Source: Janthinobacterium lividum
Lineage (GTDB): Bacteria > Pseudomonadota > Gammaproteobacteria > Burkholderiales > Burkholderiaceae_D
Assembly (NCBI RefSeq): GCF_034424625.1
Contig: NZ_CP139976.1
Coordinates: forward strand, 3,224,001 to 3,288,000
Length of the DNA: 64,000 nucleotides
Reading direction: 5' to 3'
The notes below the pieces were generated by a model that made no database searches, had not been told where the DNA came from, and worked only from the letters and a program-made list of their open reading frames with translations. Below, piece after piece: positions 16,964 to 24,703 of the stretch (within the stretch, counting starts at the first letter, position 1; the number at the start of each line of letters is the position of its first letter). The translations under genes were made by a program, and so were the position numbers.

Positions 16964-17129
16964 AGAGGACAGCTTTCAGATGTGTATCTAGCGATGATTG
17001 CTTTGTTCATGGCTTGCACATTCATCATGTAAAGAAATCGGATGAGCAGGAATTGCGAGATCCGATCTTTATTCATGATATAGGAAATGATAACTATCCA
17101 AAGAAAATTATCCTACCAATGCGCAAGCA

Positions 17130-18347
17130 TCAAGCCGGCTGCGCGCCGCCCACATTGCGGCTGCGATTTTCCACCAGCACGGAAATGCCGAGCACGACGA
17201 TGCCGCCGCAGGCCAGCATGGCGCCGACCCAGCCCGTCGAGCGCAAGCCCATGCCCATGGCGATGGCGATGCCGCCGGCCCAGGCGCCCAGCGCGTTGGC
17301 GATGTTGAAGGCGGAATGGTTGAGGGCGGCGGCCACGGTTTGCGCGTCGCCGGCCACGTCCATCAAGCGCGTCTGCACGGCCGGGGCGACGGCGATGCCG
17401 GCGCCGATGGCGAACAGGTTGATCGCCGTCAACCAGACATTGCTGCTGGTATAGGTAAAGGCGGCCAGGGCGGCCACGTTCCACAGCAGCACGCCGAAGA
17501 TGGTCCACAGGCGCGAGCGGTCGGCCAGCCAGCCGCCGATCAGATTACCCACGGTCATGCCGATACCGATAATGGCCAGCAAGATGGAAATGACCAGGGG
17601 CGACACTTTTGTCACTTCCAGCAGGGTTGGCGTGATAAACGTGTAGACGGCGAACATGCCGCCGAAGCCGATCGCCACCATCAGCAGGGTCAGCCACACT
17701 TGCAGGCGGCGGAAGACGCCCAGTTCGCGGCGCGGGCTCGAATCGCCGGCAGCGACCATGGGCACGAAGATGCGCACCATAAGCATGGTCAGCAAGCCCA
17801 GCGCGGCGACCAGCAAAAAGGCCGAGCGCCAGCCCAGGGTCTGGCCGATATACGTGGCCAGCGGCACGCCAAAGATATTTGCCACGGTCAAGCCCATCAG
17901 GACGCGGGCCACGGCCTGGCCACGCCGGTCTGGTTCGGCCAGGGCGGCCGCCACCAGCGCCGCCACGCCAAAGTACGCGCCGTGCGGGATGCCGGCCACG
18001 AAGCGGGCGACGACCAGCAAGCCATAGTTAGGGGCGATAGCGCTGAGCAAGTTGCCGCCAGCGAACATCAGCATCAGACAGATCAGCATCAAACGGCGCG
18101 GCATGCGCGCCAGGAAGATCGTGATCAGGGGCGCGCCGATGACCACGCCCAGCGCGTAGGCGCTGATCATGTGGCTCATCTGCGGCAAGGTCGTGCCCAG
18201 GTCGTCGGCCACCACGGGCAGGATGCTCATGGAGGCGAATTCGCCCGTGCCGATGGCGAGGCCGCCGATGGCCAGGGCCAGGTCGGCATAGCCAGCGCCA
18301 AATGGCGCGGTGACGCGCGGAATCAGGGGATCTACGGAGGCGTGCAT
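17130..18347 (-). CDS. MFS transporter (AraJ/arabinose-efflux type)
   Basis: 405 residues from the ATG at 18347 (MHASVDPLIPRV); upstream in-frame codons would add a His/Cys-rich leader that is not part of the family. Twelve membrane helices fit the length. Family marks: IGTGEFASMSILPVVADDLG in helix 1 and the loop 2-3 motif ARMPRRLMLICL. Proteins of this DHA1 subfamily export sugars, drugs or metabolites; the substrate is unknown. The 3' end lies next to the lower-GC HipA-like pair's promoter region. No regulator is adjacent. Confidence 0.88.
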   Translation of the reverse strand: MHASVDPLIPRVTAPFGAGYADLALAIGGLAIGTGEFASMSILPVVADDLGTTLPQMSHMISAYALGVVIGAPLITIFLARMPRRLMLICLMLMFAGGNLLSAIAPNYGLLVVARFVAGIPHGAYFGVAALVAAALAEPDRRGQAVARVLMGLTVANIFGVPLATYIGQTLGWRSAFLLVAALGLLTMLMVRIFVPMVAAGDSSPRRELGVFRRLQVWLTLLMVAIGFGGMFAVYTFITPTLLEVTKVSPLVISILLAIIGIGMTVGNLIGGWLADRSRLWTIFGVLLWNVAALAAFTYTSSNVWLTAINLFAIGAGIAVAPAVQTRLMDVAGDAQTVAAALNHSAFNIANALGAWAGGIAIAMGMGLRSTGWVGAMLACGGIVVLGISVLVENRSRNVGGAQPA

Positions 18348-18641
18348 GTTCTTGTTAGTTGGGTAAAGAATGACAGGGCGGAGGGGCGCGCAGTGGCCCA
18401 GCCGGAGGTGGCAATGCGCCACCAGAATCGACGGATGGCCGGTATTCTCGGGCTAGAAGAGCTGCCCAAAGACAACATTGTAAAAGATTCGGGCAAGCTC
18501 TGCAGGGCGCCGGCTAAAATCTGCTGCACTGCACACAACAGCGTTTGCTCTTGTTGTTAACGATAACACGGAATATGCGCGATTCCGCCACAGGGAGAGC
18601 GAAGAAAGCCTGGCTGTGGCGGAAATGGTCTTCCTTGCGTA

Positions 18642-19058
18642 TTACTTCGCTAACGATTGCTGCAGCGCTTCCAGGCCCGCCACATAAATGCCGTGGAACA
18701 GCTCCGTCACTTCCTGCTCGCTCACGCGCACGGGCGTGAAGCGGCCCGACCAGGTGACCCGCGCGCCGTCGCTGCCGGCAATCGCGCTCACTTGCAGGGT
18801 CGACAGGTAATCGGTGGCGGGAAACGGCGCCTGCAGGATGGAATAGCTGTAGCTGCGCGCTGCATTGTCGTACGCTTCCAGCCGCTCGACGATGACGTCG
18901 CCGGCCGGGTTGGCCAGGTGGCGGATGCGGCCCCCGTCGCTTAACGTGCTGCTGGGAATATAGGGCAGCCAGTCGGGCAGCGAATTGAAGCCGCCGATCA
19001 GTTGCCACACTTGTGCCGGTGTGGCGGCGATGTCGATCGAAGTAGTCGTGTGTGCCAT
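18642..19058 (-). CDS. SRPBCC (START-like) family protein
   Basis: 138 residues starting MAHTTTSIDIAATPAQVWQLIGGFNSLPDWLPYI (in part), the classic polyketide-cyclase/SRPBCC beginning in which VW.L...F..L..W lines the first helix. The ligand is unknown; members bind hydrophobic molecules. It lies 19 nt downstream of the aldo/keto reductase stop on the same strand, so it is probably co-transcribed with it and under the same LysR control. Confidence 0.85.
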   Translation of the reverse strand: MAHTTTSIDIAATPAQVWQLIGGFNSLPDWLPYIPSSTLSDGGRIRHLANPAGDVIVERLEAYDNAARSYSYSILQAPFPATDYLSTLQVSAIAGSDGARVTWSGRFTPVRVSEQEVTELFHGIYVAGLEALQQSLAK

Positions 19059-19077
19059 GATGAATTCCTTGTCTATA

Positions 19078-20094
19078 TCAGAGAGGGCTGCCGGGCAGGG
19101 GCGCGAAAGCCGACACCAGTTGCTCGGAGCGCATGTCTTGCCAGAATGTGGCGGGGATGACGCTGTTCAAGGCTGCCAGGTCTTCGGCCAGGCGTTCCGG
19201 ACGGCTGGCGCCGGGGATCACGGCGGCCACGGCCGGATTGGCCAGGGAAAATTGCAGGGCGGCCGCCTTCACGCTGACGCCGTGGCGTGCGGCAATGGAC
19301 TTGATGCGTTCGACTTTGGCAATGATCTCGGGCGAGGCTTTCTGGTATTCGAAGTGCGCGCCACCAGCCAGGATGCCTGAACTGTAGGGGCCGCCCACGA
19401 CGATGTCGACGTTCTGTTTTGCCGCGGCCGGCATCAGCCGTTGCAGCGCCCGTTCATGGTCGAGCAGGGTGTAGCGGCCGGCCAGCAGGAAGGCGTCCGG
19501 CTGGGCTTCGGCCAGGTCCAGGGTCAGTTCCAGCGGTTCCACCTTGTTCACGCCCACGCCCCAGGCCTTGATGACGCCTTCTTCGCGCAAGCGGGTCAGC
19601 ACGCGGAAGGCGCCCGTGCGGGCAATCTCGAATTGCGCCAGCCAGTTGCCGCCATGAAAATCCTGGGCGATGTCGTGGACCCAGACGATATCGAGGTGGT
19701 CCGTATCCAGGCGTTTCAAACTGTCTTCGATCGAACGCAGGGTGGCGTCGGCCGAGTAGTCATCGACAATCTTGTTCTTGCGGCCAAATTCGAACAGGCC
19801 GCCTTTTTCGCCCAGTTCGCGGGCGGCGGGGTCTTCCAGTTCATCGAGGATCAGCCGGCCGACCTTGGTGCTGAGCACGTAATCGTCGCGGCGGCGCTGC
19901 TTCAGGGCGGCACCCAGGCGCAGCTCGGCCAGGCCGGCGCCGTAGAACGGGGCCGTGTCGAAGTAGCGGATGCCCGATTCCCACGCCGCGTCGACGGTCG
20001 CCAGCGCTTCCTGTTCCGGAATGTTGCGGAACATATTGCCCAGCGGCGCCGTGCCGAAACCCAGTTTGCCTGTCAGTAAGTGTTTGATTGTCAT
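19078..20094 (-). CDS. Aldo/keto reductase
   Basis: 338 residues from the ATG at 20094; the frame is open far upstream, but that part is antisense to the divergent LysR gene. TIM-barrel AKR features: the N-terminal LGFGTAPLGNMF, active-site Asp-Tyr region (IRYFDTAPFYGAG), Lys in STKVGR, His in DIVWVHDIA, and a C-terminal cofactor loop AAVIPGASRPERLAEDL. It most resembles the L-fucose/D-threo-aldose dehydrogenase and pyridoxal dehydrogenase branch; the substrate is not decided. The divergent LysR gene shares a ~100-bp promoter region. Confidence 0.9.
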   Translation of the reverse strand: MTIKHLLTGKLGFGTAPLGNMFRNIPEQEALATVDAAWESGIRYFDTAPFYGAGLAELRLGAALKQRRRDDYVLSTKVGRLILDELEDPAARELGEKGGLFEFGRKNKIVDDYSADATLRSIEDSLKRLDTDHLDIVWVHDIAQDFHGGNWLAQFEIARTGAFRVLTRLREEGVIKAWGVGVNKVEPLELTLDLAEAQPDAFLLAGRYTLLDHERALQRLMPAAAKQNVDIVVGGPYSSGILAGGAHFEYQKASPEIIAKVERIKSIAARHGVSVKAAALQFSLANPAVAAVIPGASRPERLAEDLAALNSVIPATFWQDMRSEQLVSAFAPLPGSPL

Positions 20095-20128
20095 GATGTT
20101 TTCCTTCAATGTGTGGATCAGTGAAGAC

Positions 20129-20158
20129 AGAATAGCTAGACAAGTTAAGCCTGTCCAA
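20129..20158 (-). promoter_or_regulatory. Promoter of aldo/keto reductase within divergent LysR region
   Basis: On the minus strand TTGGAC (20158-20153) and TATTCT (20134-20129) are 18 nt apart, 35 nt upstream of the start codon. On the plus strand TAGACA (20137-20142) and CATAAT (20161-20166) at 18-nt spacing could serve the LysR gene, so the two promoters would overlap. A GACA...TGTC dyad at 20139-20155 is a candidate LysR site. Confidence 0.45.
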
Positions 20159-20196
20159 GACATAATTGGCGTAACTTGAGTCCTGAAAGGTCTGAC

Positions 20197-21099
20197 GTGC
20201 TGGACATACGCCAATTGCAATACTTCATCGCCGTCGCCGAGGAAGAACACGTGGGACGGGCCGCCGAGCGCCTGCATATTTCCCAGTCGCCGCTGAGCCG
20301 GCAAATCGCCCAGCTCGAAGACAGGCTGGGCCTGACCCTGTTCGAGCGCAGCGCCCAGCGCATCCGCCTGACGCGCGACGGCCATACCTTCCTGGCCGAA
20401 GCGCGCGCGTTTATCACCCACGGGAACCGCCTGGAAGCACTGGCGAAACGGCTGGGACGCGGCGACGAGGGTGGCCTGTGCATAGGCTACATCGAAAACG
20501 CCATGCATGCGGGCGTGTTGCCGGACGGCTTGCGCGCCTTGCGAGCCACGCGGCCGCAAGTGCACATCGCCCTGTACAACCTGCATTCGGCCGAGCAGAT
20601 CGAAGGCTTGCGCCAGCGCAGCCTCGATATCGCGCTGCTGTGCGAGCCGCCGCTGCCGAACGACCCGGACCTCGATTGCGCGCAAGTGCTGAGCGACCCC
20701 ATGCTGCTGGCCTTGCCGGAAACGCACCCGCTGGCGCACAAGGCCGAGCTGACCCCGGACGATCTGGCAGGCGAGGAATGGATTGCCGTGCTGCACAAGG
20801 AAAGCGTGCTGAAACACGATAATTTCATCGCCGCCTGCGCGCGCGCCGGTTTTACGCCCGATATCCGCATGGAAGCAACAGAGCCGCTGACGGCGCTGGG
20901 CCTGGTGGCGGCCGGGCTGGGCATGGCCATGATCCAGCACAGCCTGCGCCAGCACGCGCCGGCCGGCGTCGTCGTAAGGGAATTGCCGTGGTTCAGCTAC
21001 CGCACGCCCCTGTGGCTGGCCTGGCACAAGGTCAATTTGCGTCCGCTGGTGGGGATTTTCCGGGAAACCTTGCTGCAGCAGGCGAGCGTAGCCGCCTAG
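20197..21099 (+). CDS. LysR-type transcriptional regulator
   Basis: 300 residues. The GTG at 20197 is chosen because AAAGG lies 7 nt upstream and the protein then begins with the usual (V/M)LDIRQLQYFIAVAEE; a TTG at 20176 in the same frame is the alternative. N-terminal winged HTH (HVGRAAERLHISQSPLSRQI) and a C-terminal LysR substrate-binding domain. It is divergent from the aldo/keto reductase-SRPBCC pair, which it probably controls with autoregulation. Its stop overlaps the convergent membrane-protein gene. Confidence 0.9.
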   Translation: MLDIRQLQYFIAVAEEEHVGRAAERLHISQSPLSRQIAQLEDRLGLTLFERSAQRIRLTRDGHTFLAEARAFITHGNRLEALAKRLGRGDEGGLCIGYIENAMHAGVLPDGLRALRATRPQVHIALYNLHSAEQIEGLRQRSLDIALLCEPPLPNDPDLDCAQVLSDPMLLALPETHPLAHKAELTPDDLAGEEWIAVLHKESVLKHDNFIAACARAGFTPDIRMEATEPLTALGLVAAGLGMAMIQHSLRQHAPAGVVVRELPWFSYRTPLWLAWHKVNLRPLVGIFRETLLQQASVAA

Positions 21100-21569
21100 A
21101 TTTTCCTCGCGTGTTTCAAGTGCAAGGGCAACCACCACCACATGCAAATGATGAGCGCGCCCATCAGCACGCAGGCGATGATGCCGGCGACGTGGCCGAA
21201 CACTTCCGACATCACCAGGTTAGTGCCTAAGATAAACGCCAGCGCCAGGGAAAAGGCGCCGCACATCATGATGCGGTCGGCCACGCGCTTGAAGCGCTCG
21301 CGGTCTTGCAGGGGGCGCATCACGCGGTGCTGGATGGCTGGCGCGCTGAGCAGCACCAGGCTGGTCATGGACAGGAAAAACGTCAGCAGGAAGACGATTT
21401 TCTCCGCCTGCACGATCTTCGCGAAGCCGCCGTTGAAGGGCAGGATGATGAGGAAGGCCGTCAGCATCTGCGCACCGGGCAAGAGGATGCGCAATTCGCT
21501 GAGCAGGTCGGACAAGTCGCCTGCATCGCCTGGCTGGTCATTTTCATCCTGGTGTTGCGCTGTTGGCAT
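21096..21569 (-). CDS. DUF6328-type integral membrane protein
   Basis: 157 residues with an acidic, soluble N-terminus (about 30 residues), then four membrane helices (about 35-55, 63-85, 100-120, 125-150). LLSELRILLPGAQMLTAFLI and the HRVMRPLQDRERFKRVADR loop match the DUF6328 family as I recall it. The function is unknown. It is convergent with the LysR gene, with 4-nt overlapping stops. Confidence 0.7.
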   Translation of the reverse strand: MPTAQHQDENDQPGDAGDLSDLLSELRILLPGAQMLTAFLIILPFNGGFAKIVQAEKIVFLLTFFLSMTSLVLLSAPAIQHRVMRPLQDRERFKRVADRIMMCGAFSLALAFILGTNLVMSEVFGHVAGIIACVLMGALIICMWWWLPLHLKHARKI

Positions 21570-21642
21570 GGGACCGTCCTCGTGATGGTAATGGAACCAG
21601 TCTACCCGGCAGTGCCTTGCCCGACTGTGGGCGGGCGCACCT

Positions 21643-22371
21643 TCAGAAGCATTGCATGCCGCGCCCAGGCAGGCGGGCGGCGTACTCGCGCAGCCGCCAC
21701 AGCGGCGTCGAGACGATGGCCGTGGCGCTGTGCGAGGCGTCGTGGCCGCAATGGCCGCAACTGTGGCGACGGTGCGGCGCCAGCGCGAAGTCGCCCAGAT
21801 CCAGGTGCGGGTGGCTGCAGCGGGCGCAGTCGCTGCAGCCCAGCGGTCCGCCAGCCTGTAGCGCGGCGGCGAACGCCTGCGCGGCGGGCGGTGTGATATT
21901 CAGTTGCACTATGTCGGGAGGAAACAGGCCGGGCAGGGTGCGGCAGTCGATGGCCAGCGCGGCCGCGTCGCGCGCAAGCAGGGCGCCGCCGTCATTGGCC
22001 CGGGCGCGCAGTTGCAGCAGGCCATCATTGCCCAGGCGCAGGGTGCTGGCGTGGAATTGCGTGGGGTCGAACAATTCCGGATACAGCACATAGCCCATGG
22101 GGCTGGCGTGCTGGCGGCAACGCATGGGCTGTGTTGCTTGCCAGCCGGCCAGATCGGCTTGCGTGCCCCAGTAGCACTGGTGCGTGCGGCACCAGTGGCG
22201 CGCCGCGCCGTTGCGAAATTTTCCAGCGGGCAGCAGATCACACAGGACGATGGCGTCCAGCCCCGCACCGGCGCGAAAGTGGCCCGTGATGTGGGATGTG
22301 GTGACGGCAAGATGGCCTGTGCTCGCTTGCAGGGGCCAGCAGATGCCGGGCAGGGTCAGCGGCGTGGCCAA
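21643..22371 (-). CDS. Cys/His-rich conserved hypothetical protein
   Basis: 242 residues from a TTG at 22371, supported by GGGAGG 6 nt upstream. Not recognised by name. The N-terminal half contains HWCRTHQCYWGTQADLAGW (about residues 58-76), and the C-terminal part has CSDCARCSHPHLDLGDF and HSCGHCGHDASH, which form a plausible pair of zinc-binding clusters. No membrane segment. Codon use is like the neighbours. The opposite strand also has an open frame here, but the cysteine pattern and RBS favour this one. Confidence 0.6.
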   Translation of the reverse strand: MATPLTLPGICWPLQASTGHLAVTTSHITGHFRAGAGLDAIVLCDLLPAGKFRNGAARHWCRTHQCYWGTQADLAGWQATQPMRCRQHASPMGYVLYPELFDPTQFHASTLRLGNDGLLQLRARANDGGALLARDAAALAIDCRTLPGLFPPDIVQLNITPPAAQAFAAALQAGGPLGCSDCARCSHPHLDLGDFALAPHRRHSCGHCGHDASHSATAIVSTPLWRLREYAARLPGRGMQCF

Positions 22372-22420
22372 TGGCGCCTCCCGGCGGCTATCGCCTTGCC
22401 AGCCGCTGGCTGTTTGGAAT

Positions 22421-22448
22421 GAAAAAGCCCGCCGATTCGGGCGGGCTG
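22421..22448 (-). terminator. Intrinsic terminator for the 70-residue gene
   Basis: AGCCCGCC (22426-22433) pairs with GGCGGGCT (22440-22447), and on the minus strand the stem is followed by TTTTTC. It lies about 33 nt after the stop of the small gene. Confidence 0.8.
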
Positions 22449-22480
22449 TGCTGACGGGGATGCCAAAAGCATGGCCCGGT

Positions 22481-22693
22481 CTATTCTTCCGTATCGGCCA
22501 GGGTGACGATGGCGCGCGCCCATTTCGAGTATTTCAGGTTCGCCAGATCGCGCACGGTCTTGATATTGAATGCCTGCTTGAGCAGCTCCGCATCCTTCTC
22601 GCTCACGCCTTGCAGCGCGTCGACGGGGGCATCAGCGATTTCCTTGAACGTCTTTTTTTCGTAAGCCTTGTCTACCGCTTTATTGATGTTCAT
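22481..22693 (-). CDS. Small helix-hairpin-helix-like protein
   Basis: 70 residues, ATG at 22693 behind GAGGAG. The middle, DALQGVSEKDAELLKQAFNIKTVRDLANL (in part), has the spacing of a helix-hairpin-helix (GVSEKDAELLKQA followed by a second helix), as seen in DNA-binding and non-specific scaffold domains. The function is unknown. It is a single-gene unit with its own terminator. Confidence 0.75.
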   Translation of the reverse strand: MNINKAVDKAYEKKTFKEIADAPVDALQGVSEKDAELLKQAFNIKTVRDLANLKYSKWARAIVTLADTEE

Positions 22694-22952
22694 ATGTTGA
22701 TACTCCTCAGTAAGTAGGAAAATTAATTCTACACGTTTTTGCGCACGATCAATTTACGCTTGCAAGTTGTGCCGAACTAAATATGATGGAGGTGGGCGCC
22801 TCGACACTGAGGCCGTCTGTGCGTTCGCCTTGGGGTTGTAATTATGTCACTGTTATTATTCATAGTATAATGATTTCCGTGGCGGAGAATGGTCTGCGCC
22901 ATACCGACGCCGCAGTCACGCGGCACTAATCGATAGCGTTCAGGAGAATACG

Positions 22953-23372
22953 ATGAGTTTGCTAGACCAACTTGCAGGACAGGCGATGAGCGCTTTGGGC
23001 AATAAAAGTGCTGACGGGGAAGCCCCATCGGGATTGATGGCCAGCGTGATGGACCTGGTCAACCAGCATGGCGGCTTGCCCGGCCTGCTGCAGAAGTTCC
23101 AGGAAAGCGGCCTCGGCGACCAGGTGGCCAGCTGGATCGGCACCGGCGCCAATGCGCCCGTCTCCGGCGAACAGATCAAGGATGCGCTCGGCAGCGACAC
23201 CATCACCCAGATCGCTGAAAAAGCGGGCGTCGCACCGGACGCGGCCTCGGGCGGCCTGGCAGCCTTGCTGCCCCAGCTGATCGACAAGCTGACGCCCGAT
23301 GGTCAGGTGCCGGAAGGCAATGACCTCGTCAGCCAGGGCTTGAATATGCTCAAGGGCAAGATCTTCGGCTGA
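22953..23372 (+). CDS. YidB family protein (DUF937)
   Basis: 139 residues, ATG at 22953 behind AGGAGA. It starts MSLLDQLAGQAMSALG and contains GGLPGLLQKFQESGLGDQVASWI (in part) and the repeat-like ISGEQIKDALGSDTITQIAEKAG, the YidB pattern. YidB proteins are widespread; their function is not established. An intrinsic terminator follows directly. Confidence 0.85.
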   Translation: MSLLDQLAGQAMSALGNKSADGEAPSGLMASVMDLVNQHGGLPGLLQKFQESGLGDQVASWIGTGANAPVSGEQIKDALGSDTITQIAEKAGVAPDAASGGLAALLPQLIDKLTPDGQVPEGNDLVSQGLNMLKGKIFG

Positions 23373-23388
23373 TCAACCGATGCGGCAA

Positions 23389-23421
23389 CAAAAAACCTCG
23401 CAGCGATGCGGGGTTTTTTTG
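23389..23421 (+). terminator. Bidirectional intrinsic terminator between yidB-like and lacI-type genes
   Basis: AAAAAACCTCGC and GCGGGGTTTTTTT flank a 6-nt loop. It is followed by a T-run on both strands, so it can end the YidB transcript and the convergent regulator transcript. Confidence 0.88.
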
Positions 23422-23424
23422 TTT

Positions 23425-24522
23425 TCAGGCGGCGGCCATCATGCCGAAGTGGTGCTGCTCAGCAGTCAGCCGCGCCGTACTCCCCTCGACCAGATACGAG
23501 CAATAGCGGCGCCGCTCGGCGATGCCGCCGCGCCGCTCCATCAGTTCGCCCAGCATGGCGACGGCATCGGTGGCCATCTTTTGCACGGGCTGGCGCAGGG
23601 TGGTGATGTCGTAGCTGAGCCAGCCGGACGCTTCCATCGCATCGAAACCGGCCACCGACATCTGCAGCGGCACCTGGATGCCCATCTGGTGGCGCGCCGT
23701 GTCCAGGCAGCCGATGGCCATGATGTCGTTGCCGCAAATGACGGCGTCCGGCACGCGGCCCAGGCGGTCGATGACCTTGCGCAAGCCGCGTCCGCCGCTG
23801 GCATAGTCGTAGTTGCCGCTGACGACGATGGGCGCGGGCAAGCCAAGGGTCAGCAGCCGGTCCAGCATGCCGCCCTTGCGTTCCTGCGCGACGGCCGAGT
23901 CGCCTGGGCCGTCGATGATGGCAAACTGGCGGTGGCCCGCTTCGGCCAGGCGCGAGACGAGCAGGCGCGCCGCTTCGGCCTGGTCGCACAGTACGGCGTG
24001 CACGGCGTGCTCGCGCGGGCTGCGGTTGAACAGCACCAGCGGCACGTCGCGCCGGCCGAATTCAGCCATCTGCTCGTCCGACAGGCAGGCGGCCACGACA
24101 GCGCCGTCGACCTGGTATTGCCACACATCGCACAAGACCTTGCCAATGTCTGCTTCGCGCTCCAGGGTAAACAATAAGAGACGCTTGCCCAGGCGGGCGA
24201 TTTGCTGGCTCAGGTCGGACAACACTTGCGGATAGTACAGATTGGCCAGGTTGGAAATGATGACGGCCACCAGGTTCGAGCGGCGCGTGATCAGGCTGCG
24301 CGCGGCCGCGTTCGGGATGTAGTCGAGGGTGATGGCCGCCTGCATGACCTTGGCATGGGTGGCGGGCGAGATGCTGGCGCCCGGCTTGAAGCAGCGTGAC
24401 ACGGCCGATTGCGACACGCCGGCCAGCAGGGCCACGTCATACGAGGTCACGCGTCGTCCGGCGCCGGGTATGGCGCGGGTGGTGGTGATGGGTGTCCGGG
24501 CTACAGTATTCTTTTTTCGCAT
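23425..24522 (-). CDS. LacI-family transcriptional regulator
   Basis: 365 residues from the ATG at 24522; the longer frame to 24636 has no typical N-terminus. N-terminal HTH VTSYDVALLAGVSQSAVSRCF (in part; about residues 25-45) and hinge region YIPNAAARSLITRRSNLVAV, then a periplasmic-binding-protein-like effector domain with VPLQMSVAGFDAM near the C-terminus. The N-terminal arm is about 20 residues longer than usual. No sugar gene adjoins it, so the target is unknown. Confidence 0.9.
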   Translation of the reverse strand: MRKKNTVARTPITTTRAIPGAGRRVTSYDVALLAGVSQSAVSRCFKPGASISPATHAKVMQAAITLDYIPNAAARSLITRRSNLVAVIISNLANLYYPQVLSDLSQQIARLGKRLLLFTLEREADIGKVLCDVWQYQVDGAVVAACLSDEQMAEFGRRDVPLVLFNRSPREHAVHAVLCDQAEAARLLVSRLAEAGHRQFAIIDGPGDSAVAQERKGGMLDRLLTLGLPAPIVVSGNYDYASGGRGLRKVIDRLGRVPDAVICGNDIMAIGCLDTARHQMGIQVPLQMSVAGFDAMEASGWLSYDITTLRQPVQKMATDAVAMLGELMERRGGIAERRRYCSYLVEGSTARLTAEQHHFGMMAAA

Positions 24523-24703
24523 ATTGGTCTGGCAAGCAACCTGTCTCAAAGTATTCCTGCAGGCCCGGCCGCTTGTGACGGCCTGGGCGGGCAGAATGAG
24601 CATAGCGCAAAAGATTGCCTTATGGCAAGACTGCATGCTTATTCACGCTTATTGTTCATGTTGCAAAAAAATATGACTGAATGGCAAGTGCTCGGGCAGC
24701 CCC

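Noticed and set aside
19078..21147. Aldo/keto reductase frame read from 21147
   Set aside because: The extra 350 residues are antisense to the LysR gene; the ATG at 20094 gives the complete family N-terminus.
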